The notes under the pieces were generated by a model, which worked only from the letters and a program-made list of their open reading frames with translations, did no database searches and was not told where the DNA came from. From Pseudomonas salomonii (GTDB lineage: Bacteria > Pseudomonadota > Gammaproteobacteria > Pseudomonadales > Pseudomonadaceae): a stretch of 64,000 bases of DNA. The stretch spans positions 320,415 to 384,414 of the forward strand of contig NZ_FNOX01000006.1 in NCBI RefSeq assembly GCF_900107155.1, written 5' to 3'. A program made the position numbers and the translations under genes. Shown here piece after piece: positions 7,318 through 16,923 of the stretch (the stretch's first letter is position 1; each line of letters begins with the position of its first letter).

Positions 7318-8862
7318 CTACGCGGTTTTCCGGTGGTTATTGTTATGGCTGAGCGCGGCGGCGAGCACCTGTTCCTGGGTGAGCCCTTCATTGATGAAAT
7401 CGCCGCGCAACTGGCCGTCGCCAATCACCAGCACGCGGTTGGAAACCCCCAGCACTTCGGCCAGTTCCGAAGAGACCATGATGATCGACACGCCTTCGGC
7501 GGCCAGCGCGCCCATCAGTTTGTAGATCTCGTACTTGGCGCCCACATCCACGCCGCGCGTGGGCTCGTCGAGGATCAGCACGCGGGGCTTGGCCATGAGC
7601 ATTTTCGCCAGCACGGCCTTTTGCTGGTTGCCGCCGGACAGGCTGGTGATCGGCAAAAACGGGCTGGCGGTCTTGAGGTGCAGGCGCGCGATTTGCTGGT
7701 CGATGCTGCCCAGTTCGGCTTCGGCGTCGATGCGGGTCATATGGGCGTAGCGGTCGAGCACCGCCAGGGTGATGTTCTGGCCCACGCCGAAGTCGGGGAT
7801 GATGCCCTGGCGCTTGCGGTCTTCGGGCACCATGCACAGCCCGGCGCGGATCGATTTGAGCGGCGTGCGCGTGTCGATCAGTTGCCCGTCCAGCCACACC
7901 TCGGCGCTGTAGCGGCCGGGGTAGGCGCCGAACAAGGCCGACACCAGTTCCGTGCGCCCGGCACCCACCAGCCCGGCAATGCCGAGGATTTCCCCGCGCT
8001 TGAGCACGAAAGAAACATCGTCCACCCGTTTGCGTTTGGGGTTGTCGACGTCATAGCAGGTGACGTTGCGTGCCTCGAAAATCACCTCGCCGACGGCATG
8101 GGGCTCGGTGGGGTAAAGGTTGCTCATCTCGCGGCCGACCATCTGCGTGATGATCTGCGCGATATCCATGTCGGCCATGGCCGTGGTCGCGATGTGCTTG
8201 CCATCGCGAATCACTGCGATGGTGTCGCACACGGCCGCCACCTCATCGAGCTTGTGGGAGATGTACACGCAGGCCACGCCCTTGGCCTTGAGGCCTCGGA
8301 TAATGTCGAGCAGCACTTCGATTTCCGAACGGGTCAGGGCCGAGGAGGGCTCGTCGAGGATCAACAGGCGCGCCTGTTTGTTCAGCGCCTTGGCGATTTC
8401 CACCAGTTGCTGGTAACCGCCGCCGTATTGCGACACCGGCAGCGCCACATTCATGTCCGGCACCTTGAGTTCGCGCATCAGCGTTTCGGCGCGCTGCAGC
8501 ATGGCCGGGTAGTTCATGCGCCCACCGGGCAAGGTCAGTTCGTGGCCCATGAAGATGTTTTCGGCCACCGACAAGTCCGGCACCAGGGTCAGCTCCTGGT
8601 GAATAATGACGATGCCGGCGGCCTCGGTTTCGCTGATGGAATGGGCTTTAAGCGGCTGCCCGTCCCAGAGGATTTCGCCCTCCCAGGTGCCATACGGGTA
8701 GACCGCCGACAGCACCTTCATCAAGGTGGATTTACCGGCGCCGTTTTCACCGCACAGGCCGACGCATTCCCCCGGCCGTACCTTGATATCGATGCCGTTC
8801 AGGGCGTTGACACCGCCAAACGTTTTGACGATGCCGTTCATTTGCAGCAAGTAGTCGGCCAT
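7318..8862 (-). CDS. xylG: Xylose ABC transporter ATP-binding protein XylG
   Basis: A roughly 514-residue protein with two tandem ABC domains, the usual CUT2 arrangement. The first has Walker [10 protein letters not shown] (about residue 37) and LDEPSSAL; the second has a degenerate P-loop (GLVGAGRTE), the signature LSGGNQQK and LDEPTRGVD. It powers D-xylose uptake with XylF and XylH. ATG 8862 lies 5 bases after the xylF stop. A GTG at 8871, overlapping that stop, is an alternative that adds three residues. Confidence 0.94.
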   Translation of the reverse strand: MADYLLQMNGIVKTFGGVNALNGIDIKVRPGECVGLCGENGAGKSTLMKVLSAVYPYGTWEGEILWDGQPLKAHSISETEAAGIVIIHQELTLVPDLSVAENIFMGHELTLPGGRMNYPAMLQRAETLMRELKVPDMNVALPVSQYGGGYQQLVEIAKALNKQARLLILDEPSSALTRSEIEVLLDIIRGLKAKGVACVYISHKLDEVAAVCDTIAVIRDGKHIATTAMADMDIAQIITQMVGREMSNLYPTEPHAVGEVIFEARNVTCYDVDNPKRKRVDDVSFVLKRGEILGIAGLVGAGRTELVSALFGAYPGRYSAEVWLDGQLIDTRTPLKSIRAGLCMVPEDRKRQGIIPDFGVGQNITLAVLDRYAHMTRIDAEAELGSIDQQIARLHLKTASPFLPITSLSGGNQQKAVLAKMLMAKPRVLILDEPTRGVDVGAKYEIYKLMGALAAEGVSIIMVSSELAEVLGVSNRVLVIGDGQLRGDFINEGLTQEQVLAAALSHNNNHRKTA

Positions 8863-8867
8863 GGCGT

Positions 8868-9869
8868 TCACTGCCCGGCAATCTGCTCTTTGGTATAGAA
8901 ACCGTCCTTCTCCAACAGGTCGATATTGGCCTTGGTCAGTGGGGTCGGCGTGAGCAGGATGGTGTCGACTTTTTTGCTGCCATTGTCGTATTGCGAGCTG
9001 TAGGTGGGTTTTTCATTCCGCGCCAGTTGCACCGAGAGTTTCGCGGCTTCGGTGGCGATCAGCTTGAGCGGCTTGTACACGGTCATGGTCTGGGTGCCGT
9101 CGATCACGCGCTTGACGGCGGCGAGGTCGGCGTCCTGGCCGGAGATTGGCACCTTGCCCGCGAGCTTCTGCGCGGCCAGGGCCTGGATCGCGCCGCCGGC
9201 GGTGGCGTCGTTGGAGGCCACAATGGCGTCAATCTTGTTGTCGTTTCGGGTCAGGGCGTTTTCAACGATGCTCAGGGCCTCGGTGGGGTTCCATTCCTTG
9301 ACCCACTGTTGGCCGACAATCTTGATATCGCCCTTGTCGATGGCCGGCTGCAGCACCTTCATCTGGCCTTCGCGAAGTACCTTGGCGTTGTTGTCGGTGG
9401 GGGCGCCGCCGAGCAAAAAGTAGTTGCCCTTGGGCGCCGCTTGCAGCACGCCGTTGGCCTGCATCTCGCCGACTTTTTCGTTATCGAAGGAGATGTAGGC
9501 GTCAATGTCGGCGTTGAGGATCAGGCGGTCATAGGACACCACTTTGATCCCGGCCTTCTTGGCCTCGGCGACGGCGTTGGTCAGCACGGTGGCGTTGAAC
9601 GGCACGATGACGATCACGTCGACTCCACGGGAGATGAGGTTTTCGATCTGGGAGATTTGCTTCTGCTCGTTGGCATCGGCCGACTGCACAAATACCTTGG
9701 CATCGAGCTTTTCGGCGGCGGCGACGAAGTAGTCGCGGTCGCGGGACCAGCGCTCCAGGCGCAGGTCGTCAATGGAAAAGCCGATTTTCGGGTGGGCGGA
9801 GTCGGCCATCACCGGCAGGGCGAGCAGGGCCAGGGCAGAAGCAAGCAGGGTGCGTTTGAATGCTTTCAT
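8868..9869 (-). CDS. xylF: Xylose ABC transporter substrate-binding protein XylF
   Basis: A 333-residue periplasmic D-xylose-binding protein. A signal peptide is clear ([22 protein letters not shown]), followed by [16 protein letters not shown], typical of XylF. Start 9869 is chosen for AAAGGAC upstream and the signal peptide. A longer frame to 10079 runs through the REPIN and is spurious. An AACAACAATAAAA stretch just upstream of the ribosome-binding site predicts Crc/Hfq repression. It is cotranscribed with xylA unless the REPIN in between ends transcription. Confidence 0.95.
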   Translation of the reverse strand: MKAFKRTLLASALALLALPVMADSAHPKIGFSIDDLRLERWSRDRDYFVAAAEKLDAKVFVQSADANEQKQISQIENLISRGVDVIVIVPFNATVLTNAVAEAKKAGIKVVSYDRLILNADIDAYISFDNEKVGEMQANGVLQAAPKGNYFLLGGAPTDNNAKVLREGQMKVLQPAIDKGDIKIVGQQWVKEWNPTEALSIVENALTRNDNKIDAIVASNDATAGGAIQALAAQKLAGKVPISGQDADLAAVKRVIDGTQTMTVYKPLKLIATEAAKLSVQLARNEKPTYSSQYDNGSKKVDTILLTPTPLTKANIDLLEKDGFYTKEQIAGQ

Positions 9870-9881
9870 GGTGGTGCGTCC

Positions 9882-9894
9882 TTTTATTGTTGTT
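9882..9894 (-). promoter_or_regulatory. Crc/Hfq CA motif before xylF
   Basis: On the minus strand AACAACAATAAAA sits directly before the ribosome-binding site of xylF. It fits the AAnAAnAA motif bound by Hfq with Crc in Pseudomonas catabolite repression. Confidence 0.6.
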
Positions 9895-9926
9895 GGAAAG
9901 ACACTTACTTGATGAATGTACCGTAC

Positions 9927-10064
9927 CTGTGGCGAGCGGGCTTGCCCCGCGTTGGGCTGCGAAGCGGCCCTGAAACCAGGCGATGCGGTGTATCTGTTAA
10001 AACCGAGTTGCCAGTAACAGGGGCCGCTTCGCGCCCCAACGCGGGGCAAGCCCGCTCGCCACAG
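9927..10064. repeat. Large REPIN within the xyl operon
   Basis: Long inverted arms begin CTGTGGCGAGCGGGCTTGCC at 9927 and mirror at 10064, enclosing GGGCTGCGAAGCGGCCC-type inner arms and a variable centre. It lies between xylA and xylF. In RNA it would fold into a very stable hairpin, which often sets differential expression by stabilising the upstream message or ending transcription. A partial REP (GTCCGCTCGCCACA) follows to about 10080. Confidence 0.85.
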
Positions 10065-10094
10065 AGGTCCGCTCGCCACAAAAGCAGCGGGCGG

Positions 10095-11411
10095 TCAGGT
10101 GTAGATAAACCGGTTGACCAGGCCTTCGAGCATCTCCTGACGGCCACTCACGGCCTGCGGGTTCAGCTCATGGGCAAACGCGTGCTCCGCCAACGATTCC
10201 AGGCTGAATTCACCGGTCAACACCGCCTGGCCCAAGGGCTGCTGCCACCCGGCATAACGCTGGTCCTTGAACTGCTGCAAGCGGTCGTTCTGCACCATGG
10301 CAGCAGCGCGTTCCAGGGACAGGGCCAGCACATCCATGGCCGCGACATGCCCGTGGAACAGGTCAACCTCATCCAGGCTCTGGCGACGCACCTTGGAATC
10401 AAAATTGTAGCCGCCGTTCTTGAAACCCCCGGCCTTGAGGATTTCATAGGTGGCCAGGGTCATTTCCTCGACACTGTTGGGGAACTGGTCGGTGTCCCAG
10501 CCGTTCTGCGGGTCGCCACGGTTGGCGTCGATGCTGCCGAAAATTCCGAGGGACACGGCGGTGGCAATTTCATGGTGAAAACTGTGCCCGGCCAGGGTCG
10601 CGTGGTTGGCCTCGATGTTCACTTTTATCTCGTGTTCCAGGCCGAACTCATGCAGGAAACCGAACACCGTGGCGCTGTCGTAATCGTACTGGTGCTTGGT
10701 CGGCTCCTGGGGCTTGGGTTCGATCAGCAAATCACCTTTAAAACCGATCTTGTACTTGTGCTCCACCACCATGCGCATAAAGCGCCCGAGCTGTTCGCGC
10801 TCGCGCTTGAGGTCGGTGTTGAGCAGGGTCTCGTAGCCTTCGCGACCGCCCCACAGCACATAGTTGGCGCCCTTGAGGCGTTGGGTGGCGTTCATCGCGC
10901 TGAACACTTGGGCGGCCGCGTAGGCGAACACCTCCGGGTCCGGGTTGCTGGCGGCGCCGGCGGCAAAACGCGGGTGGCTGAAGCAGTTGGCGGTGCCCCA
11001 CAGCAACTGAATGCCGGTCTGTTCCTGATGGCGCTCAAGGTGGTCGACCATCTGGGCAAAGTGGTTGCGGTATTCCTTGAGCGAGCTGCCTTCGGGCGCC
11101 ACATCGGTGTCGTGAAAGCTGTAGTAATCAATGCCCAGTTTGGAGAAAAACTCGAACGCCGCTTCAGCCTTGCCGATGGCCACGTCCATCGGCTCACCGC
11201 TGCGCTGCCACGGGCGCTTGAAGGTGCCCATGCCGAACATGTCCGCCCCCGGCCACACAAAGGTGTGCCAGTAGCAGGCGGCCATGCGCAGGTGTTCACG
11301 CATGGGCTTGCCGAGGATCAGTTTGTTGGCATCGTAATGGCGAAAGGCGAGGGGGGCGTCGCTGCTGGGGCCTTCGAAGCGAACCTTCTCGACACCTGGG
11401 AAGTACGGCAT
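10095..11411 (-). CDS. xylA: Xylose isomerase
   Basis: A 438-residue class II xylose isomerase that converts D-xylose to D-xylulose. Visible are the metal/active-site segments [13 protein letters not shown] (about residues 96-108), [16 protein letters not shown] (about 186-201) and the late HFHD-type region [13 protein letters not shown]. No xylulokinase (xylB) is adjacent, so that step must be encoded elsewhere. The gene heads the minus-strand xyl run and is divergent from xylR. The leader has AACAATAAGGAAAACG before the ATG, combining a Crc/Hfq motif and the ribosome-binding site. Confidence 0.96.
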   Translation of the reverse strand: MPYFPGVEKVRFEGPSSDAPLAFRHYDANKLILGKPMREHLRMAACYWHTFVWPGADMFGMGTFKRPWQRSGEPMDVAIGKAEAAFEFFSKLGIDYYSFHDTDVAPEGSSLKEYRNHFAQMVDHLERHQEQTGIQLLWGTANCFSHPRFAAGAASNPDPEVFAYAAAQVFSAMNATQRLKGANYVLWGGREGYETLLNTDLKREREQLGRFMRMVVEHKYKIGFKGDLLIEPKPQEPTKHQYDYDSATVFGFLHEFGLEHEIKVNIEANHATLAGHSFHHEIATAVSLGIFGSIDANRGDPQNGWDTDQFPNSVEEMTLATYEILKAGGFKNGGYNFDSKVRRQSLDEVDLFHGHVAAMDVLALSLERAAAMVQNDRLQQFKDQRYAGWQQPLGQAVLTGEFSLESLAEHAFAHELNPQAVSGRQEMLEGLVNRFIYT

Positions 11412-11421
11412 GGCGTTTTCC

Positions 11422-11429
11422 TTATTGTT
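11422..11429 (-). promoter_or_regulatory. Crc/Hfq CA motif before xylA
   Basis: AACAATAA on the minus strand, immediately 5' of the xylA ribosome-binding site AAGGAAAA. It fits the AAnAAnAA target of Hfq/Crc. Confidence 0.55.
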
Positions 11430-11475
11430 CTTGGCGGTGCCCCGATACTAGCAACGGCATTGGGACTGCCGATTA

Positions 11476-11506
11476 TGAAAATCACCAGGACGTAGTGCGA
11501 TTTTGA
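11476..11506. promoter_or_regulatory. Candidate XylR operator
   Basis: TGAAAATC and GATTTTGA form an inverted repeat (7 of 8 pairs) with 15 bases between, in the 139-bp gap between divergent xylA and xylR. AraC-type XylR binds paired half-sites near its target promoter. Assignment is by position only. Confidence 0.4.
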
Positions 11507-11550
11507 CCAGCCGGGGCTAGTCTGTAGGGACCGGCCCCAGGATAAAAACA

Positions 11551-12732
11551 ATGAAAACCCTACCGCCCGTGCACCGCATTGCCCTGTTGTTCAATGGCAG
11601 CAAAATCTACGATCGCGGCATCATCACTGGCATCGGCAATTACCTGAGCAGCACGCGTGTGTCCTGGGACTTGTTCCTGGAGGAAGACTTTTTGTGCCGC
11701 TTGAGAGGCATCGAGCGCTGGCAGGGCGACGGCATCATTGCCGACTTCGATGACCCGCTGATCGGCGAGGCGCTCGCCGATATTCATTTGCCGGTGGTGG
11801 CGGTGGGCGGCTCCTATCAGGATGCACGCGCCTACCCCAAGGGCATTCCCTATGTGGCCACCGATAACCATGCGCTGATCAAGTTGGCGTACGAACACTT
11901 GATCGAGGCTGGCCTGACCCGCTTTGCCTGTTTCAGCCTGCCCGAAGCCCAGGCCAACCGCTGGGCGCAGGAGCGCGAGAAAGCCTTTCGCCGCCTGATG
12001 CAACGCGATGGTTTGCAGGTTGAGATTTACCGTGGGCTGGGCACCAGTGCGCCGCTGTGGGACAGCGCGGTGGAGCAGCAGATTGCCTGGCTGCAAGCCT
12101 TGCCCAAGCCCATCGGCATCATCGCCGTCACCGACGCCCGCGCCCGGCAATTGCTGCAAGCCTGCCTGACCGCCGGCATCGCGGTGCCGGAAGAAGTGGC
12201 GTTGATCGGCATCGACAACGACCCGCTGACCCGTACCCTCACGCGCGTGCCGCTCAGCTCGGTGATCCAGGGCACCGAGACCATGGGCCGCACGGCCGCC
12301 GCGCTGTTGCACCAGATGCTGCACGGCAAACCCTGCGCGGGCACGCAGATCCTGGTGCCGCCGGATGCGATCAATGTGCAGGCCTCCAGTTTGCATCAAC
12401 CCTTGGGCAACCCGTATGTGATGCAGGCACTGCTGTTTATCCGCCAGTACGCCTGCCAGGGCATCAAGACCGCGCAGGTGGCGGCGTATGTGGGTGTATC
12501 GCGCTCATCCCTGGAGTCGCACTTTCGCAAGGTGCGTGGGTGCAGCGTGCATGACGAGATTCTGCGCTTCAAACTTGCGGCGGCGGCCAAGGGCCTGGAA
12601 GACCATGCATTGGCGATCGCCGACGTTGCCCACAATTGCGGCTTTAAATCGGCGCAGTACCTGCACACGGTGTTTCGGCGAGAGTTTGGCTGTACGCCGC
12701 GCGAGTACCAGCATGGCGCAAGTACACCGTAG
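11551..12732 (+). CDS. xylR: Xylose operon regulator XylR
   Basis: A 393-residue fusion with the standard XylR layout: an N-terminal LacI/PBP-like sugar-binding domain (about residues 8-270) and a C-terminal AraC helix-turn-helix pair (about 290-390, with CQGIKTAQVAAYVGVSRSSLESHFRK and GFKSAQYLHTVFRREFGCTPREY). It senses D-xylose and activates xyl genes. It is divergent from xylA. Start 11551 follows CCCAGGATAAAAACA. Downstream lies a repeat, and the next gene is convergent. Confidence 0.95.
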   Translation: MKTLPPVHRIALLFNGSKIYDRGIITGIGNYLSSTRVSWDLFLEEDFLCRLRGIERWQGDGIIADFDDPLIGEALADIHLPVVAVGGSYQDARAYPKGIPYVATDNHALIKLAYEHLIEAGLTRFACFSLPEAQANRWAQEREKAFRRLMQRDGLQVEIYRGLGTSAPLWDSAVEQQIAWLQALPKPIGIIAVTDARARQLLQACLTAGIAVPEEVALIGIDNDPLTRTLTRVPLSSVIQGTETMGRTAAALLHQMLHGKPCAGTQILVPPDAINVQASSLHQPLGNPYVMQALLFIRQYACQGIKTAQVAAYVGVSRSSLESHFRKVRGCSVHDEILRFKLAAAAKGLEDHALAIADVAHNCGFKSAQYLHTVFRREFGCTPREYQHGASTP

Positions 12733-12758
12733 AACAACGGAGGGAGCTGGCTAAGATA

Positions 12759-12868
12759 GTTCCCACGTTCCACGTGGGAATGCATCCCGTGACGCTCCGC
12801 GTCACACATGCGCAGGGGGCGGGACGCGGAGCGTCCCATGAGGCATTCCCACGCGGAGCGTGGGAACG
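12759..12868. repeat. Palindromic repeat of the GTTCCCACG family
   Basis: Outer arms GTTCCCACG...CGTGGGAATGC and GGCATTCCCACG...CGTGGGAAC are inverted, with an inner GACGCTCCGCGTC / GACGCGGAGCGTC pair. A second copy of the family is at 63833-63945. It fills the gap between convergent xylR and oprB and may act as a transcription barrier. A REP remnant (GGGAGCTGGCT) precedes it. Confidence 0.8.
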
Positions 12869-12885
12869 ATCCTCATTTCAGGCTT

Positions 12886-14151
12886 TTAGAAGACGGCTTT
12901 GACCTGCAAACCCAGCACCAGCGCGTTATCGATGTCCTCACCGGAAAACGCCCCCGGCTCGATAATGTATTGCACATCCGGGCGCAGCGTCAGCCACGGC
13001 GTGGCCTGATAGCCATAACTGAGTTCGATCAATTGCTCGGCGTTGTTCAGGCTGGGGTAGTCCGCACCGGCATTGAACGCCGCCAACTCTTGCACCTCAC
13101 GGCTACGTGGGTTCGGCACCGCGCGGCCATAACCCAGGGCGACGGTGTCGCGTGGGCGACCTTCAAACGGTTTGTACAGCACCACGCCCGCGCCGTACCA
13201 CTTGCTGAACGGCGAGGCGGCTTCACTGGCCGCCGAATACTGGCCGAACGCGTGCAGCACACGGCCTGCGGATGTGCCGGAAGCCCAGATGGCCTGGTCG
13301 ATCAGCAGGTAATGGCCGCCGCGCCCGTTGACGTCTTTGTTGCTGCCGATGCGCTTCACATTGGAGCTGTCGTAGTAATAGCCCAGCTTGTACTCACCCG
13401 GCAGCGTGCCCGCGTGCTTGTACACCAGCTCGATCGGCACCACGGTGCCAGTGGTGTGCTTGGGGGTAAGGCGCCAGGCACGGCTGGAGTTGCCGTTGCT
13501 GTCGGGGTCGACATTGAAGGCCGCCACGCGCAGCTGCCAGTTTGGCGAAAAGTCGTATTTCACCCGCGCCCCCAGGCGTGCATTCGGGTAGTTGGTCCAG
13601 CCGCTGCCACCAGACATGTTCAGCGGGTGCCCGCAGAAACCGGCGTTCATGAAGTTGCACAGGATGCCGCTGTCGAGGCCGCCGAGGTCGTTGCCCATTG
13701 CCATGTAACCGAGCTTGATGTTCAGCGCGGGCGTGAACAGCGTGCGCTCGTAGCTCAGCTCGGTGAGACGGGTGTAGAGGCCGCCGTAGTTTTCCTGGAT
13801 CGGCAGGCGGTTGCCCACCAGGTCTTCGGAGGCGCTGTTGCCGCGCCGGTCGTTGATGGTCAGTTGAATGCGCTCGCCGTTGGTCAAGCCGTAGAGCTTG
13901 CCGAGGTCGAACTGCACACCGAGCTTGATGTTCTGCGAGTAGCGCGCCGAGCGGTGTTGGCCGCCGTCGGCGTTGTAGGCGGTCTCGCCGCTGTAGTCGC
14001 CGGTGAAGCGGATGCCTTGCTCGTCGAGTTCACGGCGCAGGCCGCCCCAGTCGCCGGTGAGGGTGGTGTCGTCGGCTTGCACGGGCAGGGCGGCAGCAAA
14101 GGCCAGGCCCAGCACCAGGCGGCCCAAGGGCATAGGAGAAGTGAGGGGCAT
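12886..14151 (-). CDS. oprB: Carbohydrate-selective porin OprB
   Basis: A 421-residue outer-membrane porin of the OprB family, which passes glucose and other sugars into the periplasm. A signal peptide (MPLTSPMPLGRLVLGLAFAAALPVQA) precedes TLTGDWGGLRRELDEQGI, the characteristic start of mature OprB. The C-terminus ends in alternating beta-strand residues with a final F. Start 14151 is chosen because GGAAG lies 8 bases upstream. It follows gcd on the same strand, so glucose entry and periplasmic oxidation are linked, although a terminator sits between them. Confidence 0.94.
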   Translation of the reverse strand: MPLTSPMPLGRLVLGLAFAAALPVQADDTTLTGDWGGLRRELDEQGIRFTGDYSGETAYNADGGQHRSARYSQNIKLGVQFDLGKLYGLTNGERIQLTINDRRGNSASEDLVGNRLPIQENYGGLYTRLTELSYERTLFTPALNIKLGYMAMGNDLGGLDSGILCNFMNAGFCGHPLNMSGGSGWTNYPNARLGARVKYDFSPNWQLRVAAFNVDPDSNGNSSRAWRLTPKHTTGTVVPIELVYKHAGTLPGEYKLGYYYDSSNVKRIGSNKDVNGRGGHYLLIDQAIWASGTSAGRVLHAFGQYSAASEAASPFSKWYGAGVVLYKPFEGRPRDTVALGYGRAVPNPRSREVQELAAFNAGADYPSLNNAEQLIELSYGYQATPWLTLRPDVQYIIEPGAFSGEDIDNALVLGLQVKAVF

Positions 14152-14183
14152 GCGTGGACTTCCAAACTGCATGTAGAGAAAAG

Positions 14184-14208
14184 CGCGCGGTGCGGGGAGC
14201 ACCGCGCG
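14184..14208 (-). terminator. Terminator between gcd and oprB
   Basis: CGCGCGGTGC and GCACCGCGCG form a strong stem. On the minus strand it is followed by CTTTTCTC. It lies between gcd and oprB, 33 bases before the oprB start, so oprB probably gets only read-through or has its own promoter. Confidence 0.7.
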
Positions 14209-14220
14209 AACAGAGGGGCG

Positions 14221-16629
14221 TTACGGCAGGGCGTAGGCGATGACGTAGTCGCCACGGTCAGTGGACTGACGCGCACCGCCGGCGGTGATGACGATGTATT
14301 GCTTGCCGGTTTTGGGCGACACATAGGTCATCGGGCCGCCCTGGCTGCCTACTGGCAGGCGGGCTTTCCAGACTTCATCGCCGTTGCCGCTGTTGAAGGC
14401 GCGCAGGTAGAAGTCCTGGGTGCCGGCGATAAAGATCAGCCCGCCCTGGGTCGACAAGGTGCCGCCCAGCGTCGGCAGGCCGACCTTGATCGGCAGGTGC
14501 ATGCGGATGCCCAGCGGGCCGGTGTCCTCAACAGTGCCGACCGGCACTTGCCAGGCGATCTGTTGGGTCTTCATGTCGATGGCGGTCAGGGTGCCGAACG
14601 GCGGCGCCTGGCACGGAATGCCGGCCACCGACAGGAAGCGGTTTTTGTTCACTGCATACGGCGTGCCCTTGAGCGGCACGGCGCCCATGCCGGTGTTCAG
14701 CGCTTCGCCACCGGAGGCGGCCAGGGCCTTGTTCTGTGACGGCACCATCTGGATCCACAGGCCCAGGCGCATGTCATTGACGAAGATGAAACCGTGCACC
14801 GGGTCGGTGGAGATACTGCCCCAGTTCATGCCGCCCAAAGAGCCCGGGAAGCTCAGCGACTTGTCGGTGCCTGGCGCGGTGTACAGGCCTTCGTAGCGCA
14901 TGCCCTTGAAGTCGATACGGCACAGCAATTGGTCAAATGGTGTGGCGCCCCACATGTCCGATTCGGTCAGCGTCTGCGCACCGATCTGCGGCATGCCCAC
15001 CGATTTCGGCTGGGTCAGCGAGTAAGGCTCGTTGGGGATGTTGGCGGCCTTGACCGGTACTTCCTTCACGTCGGTCAGCGGCTCGCCGGTGGCGCGGTCG
15101 AGCACATAGATCTGCCCGGCCTTGGTGCCGATCACCACCGCCGGTACGGCCTTGTCGCTGCCCGGCGGGGTGAAGTCGATCAGGCTCGGCTGCATCGGCA
15201 GGTCGAAGTCCCACAGGTCATTGTGGACGGTCTGGTACACCCACTTTTCTGCGCCGGTGGAGGCGTCCAGCGCCAGCACCGAAGCGCCGTATTTGTGGTT
15301 CAGTTGGGTCCGTTCAACGCCGTAGATGTCGGTGGACGAGCTGCCCATCGGCAGGAAGACCGTGTTCATCAGCGGGTCATAAGACATCGGTGCCCAGCTG
15401 TTCGGCGTGCTGCGCACGTAGGTGCTGCCGGCTGCCGGGGCTTGCTTGTCTTCCGGGTTGCCCGGGTCGAAGGCCCAGCGCATCTGGCCGCTGATCACGT
15501 CGAAGCCGCGGATCACACCGCCGGGCATATCGGTTTGCACGTTATCCGCCACGCGGCCGCCAACCACCACGGTGGTGCCGGCGATCAAGGGTGCCGAGGA
15601 CAGTTGGTAGTAGCTGTCGGGTACATTGCCCAGGCCGGCTTTGAGGTCCACCTGGCCGTGGGTACCGAAGTCTTCGCAGAACTTGCCGGTGTCGGCATCC
15701 ACCGCGATCAGGCGCGCATCAATGGTGTTGGTCAGCAAGCGGCGCTGGCATTGCGCGCCGGCTGGTACGCTGGCAGCAATGATCGGCGAGCTGTTTGGCT
15801 GGGTGGGCTGGGCAATCGGCGCAGTGGCATCGAAATACGCCATGCCACGGCAACGCTGCCAGACCGCCGATTTGGCGTTGACTTCGTTCTTCCACAGCTC
15901 TTTGCCGGTGTCGGCATCCAGGGCAATCAGATTGTTGTGCGGCGTGCAGATAAACACCTTGTTGCCGATCTGCAGGGGCGTCAGTTGGTCTTCGGCGCCG
16001 TTGCCGTCGCTGATGGCCACGTCGCCGGTGTGGTAGGTCCACGCCACTTTGAGCTTATTGACGGTGTCGCGGTTGATCTGGTCCAGCGCCGCAAAACGGC
16101 TGCCACCTTCGGTGTTGCCGTAATGCGCCCAATCTTTCTGCGCATCGGCAGCGGCCACTGGCGTGATGCCTGGGCCTTTGCCGGTAGGCGCAACGCTTGG
16201 GTGCGCCACGAACATATTGCCCGCCGCCACCGCCACGCCGACTGCCAGCACGGCGGCAACGCCATAGGCGCCGCGCGCCGGTCGGCCGACCAGCAGCGGA
16301 TACACCAGCGCCACCACCAGGCCGATCACCGCAAACATGAACAGCCGCGAGAACAACGGCCAGTACACCAGGCCCACATCCGCAATCGCCCATACGGCCG
16401 TGCCGACCAGGAACGCGGCGAACAGCCAGGCACCCGCAGGCTTGCGCCGTGCGATCAACAAGCCGGAAACGGCCATGGCCACGCCACCGACCAGGAAGTA
16501 CCAGGAACCGCCCAGGCTGACCAGCTTGGCGCCGCCCACAGCCAGCGCTACGCCGAGCAGGGCGATAACCACGCCCAGGCCCAGCAGGAGAAATCTAGAG
16601 GCGCCAGCGGCGCGCGATGCTCTTTTCAT
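14221..16629 (-). CDS. gcd: Membrane-bound PQQ-dependent glucose dehydrogenase
   Basis: An 802-residue quinoprotein that oxidises glucose to gluconolactone in the periplasm and feeds electrons to ubiquinone; the acid it makes solubilises phosphate. The N-terminal 130 residues hold about five membrane segments, and the rest is an eight-bladed propeller with DWAHYGNTEGGSRFA (start of the PQQ domain), WRFDP-like WAFDPGNP and GTTVVVGGRVADN. Length is normal for Gcd. No PQQ biosynthesis genes are in the window. The minus-strand partner downstream is oprB. Confidence 0.96.
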   Translation of the reverse strand: MKRASRAAGASRFLLLGLGVVIALLGVALAVGGAKLVSLGGSWYFLVGGVAMAVSGLLIARRKPAGAWLFAAFLVGTAVWAIADVGLVYWPLFSRLFMFAVIGLVVALVYPLLVGRPARGAYGVAAVLAVGVAVAAGNMFVAHPSVAPTGKGPGITPVAAADAQKDWAHYGNTEGGSRFAALDQINRDTVNKLKVAWTYHTGDVAISDGNGAEDQLTPLQIGNKVFICTPHNNLIALDADTGKELWKNEVNAKSAVWQRCRGMAYFDATAPIAQPTQPNSSPIIAASVPAGAQCQRRLLTNTIDARLIAVDADTGKFCEDFGTHGQVDLKAGLGNVPDSYYQLSSAPLIAGTTVVVGGRVADNVQTDMPGGVIRGFDVISGQMRWAFDPGNPEDKQAPAAGSTYVRSTPNSWAPMSYDPLMNTVFLPMGSSSTDIYGVERTQLNHKYGASVLALDASTGAEKWVYQTVHNDLWDFDLPMQPSLIDFTPPGSDKAVPAVVIGTKAGQIYVLDRATGEPLTDVKEVPVKAANIPNEPYSLTQPKSVGMPQIGAQTLTESDMWGATPFDQLLCRIDFKGMRYEGLYTAPGTDKSLSFPGSLGGMNWGSISTDPVHGFIFVNDMRLGLWIQMVPSQNKALAASGGEALNTGMGAVPLKGTPYAVNKNRFLSVAGIPCQAPPFGTLTAIDMKTQQIAWQVPVGTVEDTGPLGIRMHLPIKVGLPTLGGTLSTQGGLIFIAGTQDFYLRAFNSGNGDEVWKARLPVGSQGGPMTYVSPKTGKQYIVITAGGARQSTDRGDYVIAYALP

Positions 16630-16795
16630 GTCGACAGGACTCGAAGGTGAGAGGGCAAAGACGCGATTTTAGCAATATAAGTAACCAGTTAGTACATTAT
16701 GCGGCGTAATAGTCTTTTACAAATGCGGGCACAACAGCAAAACCCGGTTCGCAGGGGCATCGATGCGAACACAGATGTCCCCAGCGTCAAAAATC

Positions 16796-16848
16796 GAGTG
16801 GTTGAAGCAAAAGCCAGATCAAGTGCAAAGCCAAAGCCTGTCTACCTG
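16796..16848 (+). repeat. 53-bp dispersed repeat, solo copy
   Basis: The 53 bases starting GAGTGGTTGAAGCAAAAGCC match 29984-30036 at 51 of 53 positions. There the sequence is part of a 432-bp element. Here it lies alone in the 294-bp gap between gcd and the next gene, where I see no other feature. The short plus-strand frame at 16699-16923 comes from this repeat and is not a gene. Confidence 0.75.
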
Positions 16849-16923
16849 ATGCAATGCGCTCCCACAGAAATCCCATTCCACATTGGCTTTAGCGTAGAGC
16901 GCCAGCGACAAAGCTCAATTTGA

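Noticed and set aside
9927..10079. N-terminal extension of XylF to 10079
   Set aside because: The extra 70 residues come from the REPIN. The true start at 9869 has a signal peptide and ribosome-binding site.
8991..11495. 834-residue plus-strand reading frame across xylF and xylA
   Set aside because: It runs antisense to two well-supported genes and through the REPIN. Its residue mix (rich in G, V, H, Q, L) is typical of the reverse frame of high-GC genes, and no family is visible.
12808..16650. Plus-strand frames of 643 and 618 residues opposite oprB and gcd
   Set aside because: Both mirror strongly supported minus-strand genes and have shadow-type composition.
16699..16923. 74-residue plus-strand frame, and the similar one at 29986-30201
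   Set aside because: Both owe their shared sequence to the 53-bp dispersed repeat. Neither has a ribosome-binding site or a family match.
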